Notes under the pieces: model-generated
Seen by the model: only the letters and a program-made list of their open reading frames with translations
Told to the model about the DNA's origin: nothing
Databases searched by the model: none
Part shown: piece by piece, positions 1 through 5,284 of the stretch
Layout of the letters: each line of letters starts with the position of its first letter
How positions within the stretch are numbered: the stretch's first letter is position 1
Assembly (NCBI GenBank): GCA_023818555.1
Contig: JAMWCG010000058.1
Span: forward strand, 1 to 6,307
DNA from: Candidatus Omnitrophota bacterium
GTDB taxonomy: Bacteria > Omnitrophota > Gorgyraeia > DTHP01
DNA length: 6,307 bases
Direction: 5' to 3'
Made by a program: the position numbers and the translations under genes

Positions 1-1
1 G

Positions 2-2050
2 GTGGTTATTTCTTACGGTGGCCGTTTAGTAAAAGAATTGAAAGAGAAGGGGGTTATTCATTATTCTTTACCAGTTCATGAAAAGTCTATATTTACTATT
101 TCCCGAATGGTTTTTAAAGTTGCCGAGATCTTAGAGAAAGAGAAGATAGAGATTCTCCATGCGCGTTCACGGGTTCCTGCCTGGATTGGCTATTTTGCCT
201 ATCGGTTATATTTAGCCCGTTATGTTAAAAAGGGTATATTTAACTGGTCTGTTTTTTTAACTACCTGTCACGGCTATTATAGAAAACATTTTTTCAGTAA
301 GATAATGGGATTGGGTAAACTTGTGATTGTGATTAGTTCGGTCATCGGTAAACATATGCGTGACCATTTTGGTGTCCCTTTCTATCGCTTAAGACTTATC
401 CCTCGGGGAGTGGATTTAGAAGTATTTACTTACCAGGAACCAAGATTGGATTTAAAAAATGGCTGCCGGGTAGGGATAATTGGGAGAATTACTCCCCTGA
501 AAGGGCATACAGATTTTTTAAAGGCGATGGCAAAGGTGGTGAGAGTTGTCCCTAAAGTAAAGGTTATTATTGCAGGGGAAGTTGCCCCGGATAAAAAAGA
601 ATATAAGCGCGAATTAGATTTGCTCATCAGACAACTTGGGCTTGAACGATATGTAGAATTTGTAGGTCATGTGGAAAATATTGCAGAATTACTCCATAAC
701 TTAGACCTCTTAGTCTTAGCCACCACTACCCACGAAGCTTTTGGCAGAGTTTTGATTGAAGCCGGAGCCTGTGGGGTTCCCGTGGTAGCCACTCAGGTAG
801 GGGGGGTTACCGATATAATCCGGGAAGGAGTGAATGGTTTACTGGTTCCTCCCCATAATCCTCCAGAAATGGCAGAGGCGATTATAAGGCTTTTGAAAGA
901 GAGAGAGACTGCTAAAGAGTTTGCGCAAAAAGGGAGAGAGATTGTAGAAAAAAATTTTACACTCCAGAAGATGGTAGATAAGACACTGGAAGTGTATAAA
1001 GAAGCAATACAAGTTCTCCGCATATTAATTATTAAATACAGCGCCTTAGGAGATGTAGTTCTTTCCATCCCCAGTATCCGTGCCATAAGGAAAAATTTTC
1101 CTCAAGCCTACATTGTGGTTTTAACTGGAAAAGAAGCAAGAGAAATCATTGCCAGTCTTCCTTATGTAGATGAAGTAATGATTCTCAATAGAGCATATTA
1201 TCAAAATCGGTTTAGCCTGCTGAAGGAAGTGGGTAGTATGCTTAGAAGAGATGTTTTTGACCTGGTGATTGATTTACAGAATAACCGAACCAGTCATCTC
1301 TTAGCATATCTCTCTTTTTCCCCCAGAAGGATTGGCTATGATAATGGAAAGTTTTCTTTTCTCTTGAATTACCGTCTTAAAGATACCGAAGAATTGCTTT
1401 CGCCCATTGAACATCAATTCCGTTTATTAAACCACTTTGGTATAAAATGTGAAGATAAAAAACTGGAGTTGTCTATAAAAGAGGAGGACGAGGAATTTGT
1501 GGACCAACTCCTGGGGCAGAACTGGGTTTCTCCAGTTCAGATTTTAGTAGGAATGAATATTGGGGCAAGTTCGCGTTGGTTTTCTAAACGTTGGCCCTTG
1601 GAGAGATTTACCTATCTGGCAGAGGAGCTTTCCGCAAGGGGTATACGGGTTGTGCTTACCGGTACTGAAGAAGAGAGAGGAGAGATTAGAAATAATCAGA
1701 GTCTGTTACGGGTCAAGCCTATAAATGCCTGCGGAAAGACAACTCTTACCCAGTTAGCGGTACTCATCAGCCGCTGTGCAGTTTATATCACGGGTGATTC
1801 CTGTCCTCTCCATTTGGCTCTGGCGATGGATACTCCCTGTGTAGCTTTATTTGGACCAACTGACCCGCGGAGGCACATTGCTTACTCTAAAGATAATCTC
1901 ATTGTCATCCATAAGAAAATCTTTTGCGGACCCTGTTATAAGCCAAATTGTAAAGACTATGAATGTATGCGGAGAATCACTGTGCAGGAAGTTCTGGATG
2001 CTACTCTGAGACTCTTAAGAAGAAGGCTTTCTACATCGGTGAAGCAATGA
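2..2050 (+). CDS. GT4-GT9 fusion glycosyltransferase (5' end outside window)
   Basis: This is a two-domain glycosyltransferase, read from the first full codon in the window to TGA at 2048-2050 (682 codons). Its first visible residues, VISYGG, align with about residues 35-40 of the next GT4 gene, so some 34 residues probably lie upstream and the GTG at position 2 is unlikely to be the start. Residues 1 to about 335 are a GT4 (GT-B fold) domain: HGYY near residue 90, GVDLEVF near 137, donor-binding R162 and K167 in GRITPLKG, and an EX7E pair at E245/E253. From about residue 340 a complete GT9 heptosyltransferase-type domain follows: ALGD with D351, KRW with K529, GKTT, DSCPLH with D599/H604, FGPTDP, and cysteines C642, C645, C650, C655. 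No stop and no ATG separates the domains. By family, both should transfer sugars from nucleotide donors onto a lipid-anchored glycan at the cytoplasmic face. The exact sugars cannot be told. Confidence 0.9.
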   Translation: MVISYGGRLVKELKEKGVIHYSLPVHEKSIFTISRMVFKVAEILEKEKIEILHARSRVPAWIGYFAYRLYLARYVKKGIFNWSVFLTTCHGYYRKHFFSKIMGLGKLVIVISSVIGKHMRDHFGVPFYRLRLIPRGVDLEVFTYQEPRLDLKNGCRVGIIGRITPLKGHTDFLKAMAKVVRVVPKVKVIIAGEVAPDKKEYKRELDLLIRQLGLERYVEFVGHVENIAELLHNLDLLVLATTTHEAFGRVLIEAGACGVPVVATQVGGVTDIIREGVNGLLVPPHNPPEMAEAIIRLLKERETAKEFAQKGREIVEKNFTLQKMVDKTLEVYKEAIQVLRILIIKYSALGDVVLSIPSIRAIRKNFPQAYIVVLTGKEAREIIASLPYVDEVMILNRAYYQNRFSLLKEVGSMLRRDVFDLVIDLQNNRTSHLLAYLSFSPRRIGYDNGKFSFLLNYRLKDTEELLSPIEHQFRLLNHFGIKCEDKKLELSIKEEDEEFVDQLLGQNWVSPVQILVGMNIGASSRWFSKRWPLERFTYLAEELSARGIRVVLTGTEEERGEIRNNQSLLRVKPINACGKTTLTQLAVLISRCAVYITGDSCPLHLALAMDTPCVALFGPTDPRRHIAYSKDNLIVIHKKIFCGPCYKPNCKDYECMRRITVQEVLDATLRLLRRRLSTSVKQ

Positions 2051-3159
2051 AAATAATTATCTTGTCTAACCATCTTAATAGTGGAGGAATAACTACCTAT
2101 GTCCTTTCTCTGGCGAAAGGGTTGAGCGAGAGAGGCCATCGGGTTAAAGTTGTTTCTCGAGGTGGAGAAAGATTGGGAGATTTAGGGAAATGGGGAGTAG
2201 AGCATATCTTTTTAGACCTCTTTACTAAATCGGAGATAAGTCCAAAAATTTTCCGGGCGAAAAGAAAACTCCTGTCTATCTTAGAAAAGGAAAAGACAGA
2301 TTTATTGCATCCCCAGACAAGAATTACTCGGGTTATCGCAGAGTATATTCAGAATAAGTTAAACATTCCCTTTGTTTCTACTGCTCATGGGTTTTATAAA
2401 AAGAGATTAAGCCATAAGATTTTTCCCTGTTGGGGGAAAAGAATAATTGCCATAAGTAAAGCAGTGCGAGAAGATCTGAAAGATAAGTTCGGCTTAGAAA
2501 ACCGGGATATAAAAGTAATCTACAATGGTGTAGACATAGAAAGATTTAGAACTCCGGGGGGAAGAGAAGATTTAAAAGAGAATTTGGGTCTGGGCAGTGG
2601 ACCTATTATTGGAATTGTTTCCCGACTTTCTGAGGTAAAAGGGCATGTCTATCTTATCCAGGCAATGAAAGAGATTTTAAAAAAAATACCTACGGCACAG
2701 TTACTTATTGCTGGAGAAGGCAAGCTAAAAAATTATCTTTTAAGATTAATTAGAGATTTAGAGATAGAGAATAGAGTTTTTTTCCTCTCTCCTTCTTGGG
2801 ATACGACTTCCCTCTTTTCTTGTCTGGATGTTTTTGTTCTTCCTTCCTTAGAAGAAGGATTGGGGATGGTGGTTTTGGAAGCAATGGCTTCAGGAATTCC
2901 TGTAGTGGCTACAAGAGTAGGAGGGGTTCCGGAGATTATTCAGGATGGGGAGAATGGGTTACTCGTTCCGCCACGAGATTACCAAGGTTTAGGCGAGGCA
3001 ATTTGCAGAATATTACAAAATCCCGAGTTAAGGAATAAATTTATTGTAAAAGGCAGGCAGACCATAGAGGATAAGTTTGTCTTAGAGAAGATGATAGAAG
3101 AAACTGAACGGCTTTATTATGAAATATTAGATGAAAAAGATACTTGTCGTAAATGTTAA
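2047..3159 (+). CDS. GT4 family glycosyltransferase
   Basis: A 370-residue GT-B glycosyltransferase of family GT4, the usual length. The start is ATG at 2047, which overlaps the upstream TGA as ATGA. The frame is open further upstream, but MKIIILSNHLNSGGITTYV is the normal N-terminus of the family, with a glycine-rich acceptor-side loop (SGG, residues 12-14). A weak GGTGA stands 4 bases before the ATG, so coupling to upstream translation is likely. Visible motifs: AHGFYKK in the N-terminal domain, NGVDIERF between the domains, donor-phosphate residues R193 and K198 in SRLSEVKG, the EX7E pair E270/E278, then GVPEIIQDGENGLLVPP. It is clearly paralogous to the GT4 half of the preceding fusion, with shared motif order and spacing. 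The last codons (DEKDTCRKC) are read from DNA that also encodes the start of the next gene in another frame. Its sugar specificity is unknown; a role in LPS or polysaccharide chain building is inferred from the GT9 neighbours. Confidence 0.92.
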   Translation: MKIIILSNHLNSGGITTYVLSLAKGLSERGHRVKVVSRGGERLGDLGKWGVEHIFLDLFTKSEISPKIFRAKRKLLSILEKEKTDLLHPQTRITRVIAEYIQNKLNIPFVSTAHGFYKKRLSHKIFPCWGKRIIAISKAVREDLKDKFGLENRDIKVIYNGVDIERFRTPGGREDLKENLGLGSGPIIGIVSRLSEVKGHVYLIQAMKEILKKIPTAQLLIAGEGKLKNYLLRLIRDLEIENRVFFLSPSWDTTSLFSCLDVFVLPSLEEGLGMVVLEAMASGIPVVATRVGGVPEIIQDGENGLLVPPRDYQGLGEAICRILQNPELRNKFIVKGRQTIEDKFVLEKMIEETERLYYEILDEKDTCRKC

Positions 3160-4144
3160 CTGGTTAGGGGATGTTCTATTTTCCACTCCTTTTATTCGGG
3201 CATTAAGAAATAAATATCCCGATGCTTATATTTCCTGTATGATTGTTCCCCGTTGTAAGGAAGTTCTTGAAGGCAATCCCTATCTTGATGAATTGATTAT
3301 CTATGATGATGAAGGGAAGCATTCTTCTCTTTTTGGAAAACTGCAATTTATAAGTTTGTTGCGTGCAAAAAAATTTGATGAAGTCTATTTACTCCACCGC
3401 TCCCTTACCCGCACTATGCTTACCGCTTTGGCTAAGATTCCTAAGCGTCTTGGCTATGTGACCAAAAAAAGGAGATTATTTCTTACTCATAAGATAGAAC
3501 CTCCTGAAACAGAGATGCATCGTGTAGAATATTTTTTGCATTTGGCAAAAGAATTTGGACTACCCATAGACAATTTAGGTTACGATTTTTTTATTCCCCC
3601 AGATGAAGAAAAATATATAGAGAAATTTTTACAAGAATCAGGTATTGGTGAAGATGCTTTTATTGTCCTGAATCCGGGAGCAAATTGGCTCCTGAAACGT
3701 TGGCCTACAAAGTACTTTGGTATTTTAGGAGATCTGTTAACAAGAGAAATGGGAGTAAAAGTAGTAATTAGTGGAGCAGAAAAAGACCTGGGACTTGCCC
3801 AGGAGATTGTAGGTTATATGGAGACAAAACCTATAATCGCCGCAGGAAAAACTACTCTTAAACAGTTGGGTGCTTTATTTAAACGTGCAAGTTTAGTAGT
3901 TACCAATGATACCGGACCATTACACATTGCCTTGGCTGTAAAAGCAAAAGTCGTGGCGCTATTTGGGCCGACATCAAGCAAAATAACCGGTCCTTATGGC
4001 CCGGGAGAATATCGGGTAATTCAAAAAGATATAGGATGTATTGTTCCTTGCTATCATTTAAAATGCAAGGATAACCGTTGTATGAAAGAGATTACTCCTG
4101 AAGAGGTTCTAAAAGAGGTAGAAGTTTTATTAAGTAGAGAGTAG
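3131..4144 (+). CDS. GT9 heptosyltransferase-family protein
   Basis: A 337-residue protein of the ADP-heptose:LPS heptosyltransferase family (WaaC/WaaF-like, GT9), full length for the family. The ATG at 3131 lies 29 bases inside the preceding GT4 gene. MKKILVVNVNWLGDV is the standard start of the family, so this start is well supported. There is no clear Shine-Dalgarno sequence in the AT-rich bases before it, which points to translational coupling. Motifs: D14 in WLGDVLFSTP (the conserved catalytic-site aspartate of the family), K189 in LKRW, AGKTTLKQL, and D260/H265 in NDTGPLH followed by ALFGPT. A late cysteine cluster is present at C303, C307, C312 and C317, ending CM. The enzyme should act on the cytoplasmic side of the inner membrane, adding a heptose or similar sugar to a lipid-linked core. 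I do not assign waaC, waaF or waaQ, because GT9 members with other donors exist. Confidence 0.92.
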   Translation: MKKILVVNVNWLGDVLFSTPFIRALRNKYPDAYISCMIVPRCKEVLEGNPYLDELIIYDDEGKHSSLFGKLQFISLLRAKKFDEVYLLHRSLTRTMLTALAKIPKRLGYVTKKRRLFLTHKIEPPETEMHRVEYFLHLAKEFGLPIDNLGYDFFIPPDEEKYIEKFLQESGIGEDAFIVLNPGANWLLKRWPTKYFGILGDLLTREMGVKVVISGAEKDLGLAQEIVGYMETKPIIAAGKTTLKQLGALFKRASLVVTNDTGPLHIALAVKAKVVALFGPTSSKITGPYGPGEYRVIQKDIGCIVPCYHLKCKDNRCMKEITPEEVLKEVEVLLSRE

Positions 4145-4260
4145 TGAGTAGTAAGTAGCAAGATAGAAGATTACAAAACCCAAATTACAAACAAATCACA
4201 ATGCTTCAAACAATTATTTCATCATAATACAAAATAGTGCGACAATTGGGCATTGCCCGA
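4131..4260. repeat. Short repetitive, A/C-rich intergenic stretch
   Basis: The end of the GT9 gene and the bases after it consist of short repeated units: TAAGTAG occurs at 4131 and again at 4152, with GAGTAG-like units between. A run of AAATTACAAACAAATCACAA-type sequence follows (about 4170-4200), with no open frame of any length. The segment TGCGACAATT at 4238-4247 recurs exactly inside the third GT9 gene (5688-5697), next to another palindrome. This looks like a dispersed, non-coding repeat that has spread through the genome. Only one window is visible, so copy number and true ends are unknown. Confidence 0.4.
4246..4260. other. Small hairpin downstream of the GT operon
   Basis: TTGGGC (4246-4251) can pair with GCCCGA (4255-4260) across a three-base loop; one pair is G-T. 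It lies about 100 bases after the stop of the second GT9 gene and could weakly end transcription. It has no following T run (GAATGTTGCATT comes next), so I do not call it an intrinsic terminator. It may simply be the palindromic core of the repeat stretch. Confidence 0.35.
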
Positions 4261-4287
4261 ATGTTGCATTATTTCCTATGGACTGTA

Positions 4288-4734
4288 TTAATTGCCTAAG
4301 AGTGTTCTCCAGAGTTTTTCCAACGCACCCTGGATTTCTGGAGATGGGAGACGAGTGAGGAATTTTGGTTTTAGATTTAGTGCATTCCACAACTTTTCCA
4401 ATTCGCTGACGAAACCAAAATATTCAGAACGATAAATTCTCTTTATTTTTTAAATATTTATATTACTTCCGGGAGCTACCATGTTTTTTATCAATCGCAT
4501 TGCTAAATCTTGGAACTTGCCAGCTAATCCTTCATCTTGAAATAGTGTGCGGAAAGTTACTTCATTATAAGCAGCCATAGCTAATGCCCAATTTAATTCC
4601 CCTCTTTCTATTTTTGTATTTCTTTCTACCGACGCCTTTATTTCTTCATAACTCATTAAATTTTGATAAGCTAAGAGACATAATATTGGATAATAAACAT
4701 CTTTATAATGACTCCCATGGATTTCTGAGAGTAA
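4288..4734 (-). pseudogene. Decayed gene of unknown family, interrupted by IS remnant
   Basis: Read on the minus strand, one frame runs from the left end of the mobile element (4734) to TAA at 4288-4290, interrupted only by an in-frame TAA at 4450-4452. Before that stop come about 94 codons (LLSEIHGSHYKDVYYPILCL... to NMVAPGSNINI), including an ATG at 4654-4656 that would give 68 residues. After it come 53 codons that still look like protein (SEYFGFVSELEKLWNALN..., LPSPEIQGALEKLWRTLL). Upstream, the frame meets TAA three bases inside the element, and only 52 bases separate the element's far end from the next gene, so the 5' part is lost. The composition suggests a soluble, mostly helical protein; I recognise no family or motif. 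The simplest reading is a gene killed by the insertion and a nonsense change. A short 68-residue product cannot be excluded. Confidence 0.6.
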
Positions 4735-4761
4735 GGTAATTTAAAAATTTTTGTGTGAATT
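4735..4761 (+). repeat. Left terminal inverted repeat of IS remnant
   Basis: This 27-base segment matches the reverse complement of 5206-5232 at 21 of 27 positions by my count, including the outer GGTAATTT and the inner TTGTGT.AATT block. TGTGTAAATT-like ends are typical of IS256-family elements. Confidence 0.75.
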
Positions 4762-4782
4762 TAACTTGAAAAAATAAAAAAG
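4762..4782 (+). repeat. Direct repeat shared with GT9 promoter (copy 1)
   Basis: TAACTTGAAAAAATAAAAAAG inside the left end of the IS remnant closely resembles the 22 bases at 5244-5265 just outside its right end (one gap, about two substitutions). Both copies carry the TTGAA of the two predicted -35 boxes. The A-rich composition makes chance similarity possible. Confidence 0.35.
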
Positions 4783-4794
4783 AGGGTGTAACCT
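4766..4794 (+). promoter_or_regulatory. Possible weak promoter in left end of IS remnant
   Basis: TTGAAA (4766-4771) is followed after 17 bases by TAACCT (4789-4794), a poor -10 match (T, A and final T only). A transcript from here would begin near 4801, just after the first arm of the long inverted repeat that can cover the transposase ribosome-binding site. Position and spacing make it plausible, but the -10 match is weak. Confidence 0.3.
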
Positions 4795-4876
4795 CCTTCA
4801 TAGCCCACCTTCCACCATAAGGGTGAAGGTTAAAGGGCTAAAAGATTAACCCTTTAAAAGAAAGGAGGTCACACCC
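4784..4876 (+). promoter_or_regulatory. Long inverted repeat able to bury transposase SD
   Basis: GGGTGT-A-ACCTCCTT (4784-4798) pairs with AAGGAGGT-C-ACACCC (4862-4876): 14 pairs with one A/C mismatch. The second arm includes the Shine-Dalgarno AGGAGG (4863-4868, 8 bases before the ATG) and ends right at the start codon at 4877. RNA reading through from outside the element would carry both arms and fold shut, whereas RNA starting inside would not. IS10 and IS50 are known to block translation of read-through transcripts in this way; applying it here is inference. Confidence 0.55.
4801..4857 (+). promoter_or_regulatory. Nested and competing hairpins in the transposase leader
   Basis: TAGCCC (4801-4806) pairs with GGGCTA (4835-4840), enclosing ACCTT/AAGGT (4807-4811 with 4826-4830) and CACC/GGTG (4813-4816 with 4822-4825). 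An alternative perfect 8-base stem, TTAAAGGG (4830-4837) with CCCTTTAA (4850-4857), uses the same G run, so the two folds exclude each other. Any switching role is unproven. Confidence 0.45.
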
Positions 4877-5143
4877 ATGGAAGAAGTTAAAGAACTAAAA
4901 CCTCATGAAATTTTACAGGAATGGTGGCAAGAAGTAAAGGAAAAATTTTGGGAGGAAGAGGTAACTCCAAAGCTTAGAGAATTTTTAAAAATGCTTATGG
5001 AAGAGACAATGAAAGAAGAATTAGAAGTTTATATTCAAGCTGTATGGTATGAGCGGAGAGAGAATAGATGTGATTATCGTAATGGGTATTACAGAAGAGG
5101 TTTAACAATGAGATTTGGGCAAATAGAGCAGGCAGAGTTGTGA
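4877..5143 (+). pseudogene. IS256-family transposase, N-terminal remnant
   Basis: An 88-codon frame starts at ATG 4877, preceded by a strong AGGAGG at 8 bases, and ends at TGA 5141-5143. Residues about 40-84 match the N-terminal part of IS256/mutator-type transposases: a helical stretch ending MKEELEVYIQ, then YERRENRCDYRNGYYRRGL and TMRFGQIE. In the family this is followed by a VPR-type segment and the long DDE catalytic domain. Here the match stops after RFGQIE, and four unrelated codons lead to the stop, so all three catalytic acidic residues are absent. The fragment cannot catalyse transposition. It retains the region that binds DNA in some IS256 transposases, so a short protein able to bind the element ends is conceivable but not shown. 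Confidence 0.8.
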
Positions 5144-5225
5144 CCGGATAATTTATGCGTTATTTTCGTATTTAAATAATTGCTGGAGGGAACACCCTCT
5201 AAAAGAATTTACACAATTTTGTTAA
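5127..5225 (+). pseudogene. IS256-family transposase, C-terminal remnant
   Basis: The frame one base off the N-terminal fragment is open from 5127 to TAA at 5223-5225 and encodes RQSCDRIIYALFSYLNN followed by CWREHPLKEFTQFC. This resembles the conserved tail of IS256-family transposases (a hydrophobic helix, LN..W, then PL..FTQ before the stop) and sits where the tail should be, just inside the right inverted repeat. The join to the N-terminal part therefore falls around 5126-5136, in the small repeat AGAGCAGGCAGAG, and the deletion is out of frame. There is no start codon of its own. Confidence 0.7.
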
Positions 5226-5232
5226 AATTACC
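5206..5232 (-). repeat. Right terminal inverted repeat of IS remnant
   Basis: Its reverse complement begins GGTAATTTTAACAAAATTGT and matches the left end at 21 of 27 positions. It overlaps the last codons and the stop of the transposase tail, as is common in compact insertion sequences. Confidence 0.75.
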
Positions 5233-5247
5233 AGTATTTTTTCTAAC

Positions 5248-5276
5248 TTGAAGAAATAGAAAAAGCGTGATATATT
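5248..5276 (+). promoter_or_regulatory. Extended -10 sigma70-type promoter for third GT9 gene
   Basis: TTGAAG (5248-5253), a 17-base spacer, and TATATT (5271-5276), with TG at 5268-5269 one base before the -10 box (TGATATATT), match the housekeeping consensus well. The expected start of transcription is about 5283-5285, essentially at the ATG of the next gene (5285). The site lies just outside the right end of the IS remnant, so this gene probably has its own promoter rather than relying on the upstream operon. Confidence 0.6.
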
Positions 5277-5284
5277 CTTAGACG

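Larger units (their letters stand above)
4735..5232 (+). mobile_element. Internally deleted IS256-family element (non-autonomous)
   Basis: A 498-bp element is bounded by imperfect terminal inverted repeats starting GGTAATTT on both sides. Inside are an SD-led N-terminal transposase fragment and a C-terminal fragment in a different frame. Intact IS256-family elements carry one transposase of roughly 400 residues, so around 1 kb of internal sequence is missing. A second inner pair, AGAGGGTGT(N2)CCTCC, is found at 4781-4796 and, inverted, at 5185-5200 (14 of 16 bases alike). No convincing target-site duplication flanks it (GAGAGTAA on the left, AGTATTTT on the right), suggesting an old insertion or flank loss. 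With both ends kept it could in principle be moved by a full-length relative elsewhere in the genome, like a MITE. Confidence 0.8.

Noticed and set aside
430..627. Minus-strand frame of 65 codons
   Set aside because: It lies wholly opposite the well-supported GT4 domain and has no recognisable motif; it is an antisense shadow.
793..1086. Minus-strand frame of 97 codons across the GT4-GT9 junction
   Set aside because: It is antisense to conserved motifs of both domains, with serine/leucine-rich shadow composition.
1963..2046. 28-codon N-terminal extension of the second GT4 gene
   Set aside because: The family N-terminus begins at MKIIILSNHL (2047), and the extension only rereads the end of the preceding gene in another frame.
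2796..3038. Plus-strand frame of 80 codons
   Set aside because: It sits inside the GT4 gene in another frame over the EX7E region and is not protein-family-like.
4145..4287. Small genes, tRNA or CRISPR in the gap
   Set aside because: There are frequent stops in all frames, no cloverleaf, and no regularly spaced repeats with unique spacers.
5186..5199. GAGGG-AACA-CCCTC hairpin as a terminator
   Set aside because: The stem is short, it lies in the transposase tail, and no T run follows. It is better explained by the inner inverted-repeat block of the element.
4727..5240. Target-site duplication of the IS remnant
   Set aside because: GAGAGTAA and AGTATTTT flank the element; only AGTA is shared and it is out of register, so no duplication can be claimed.
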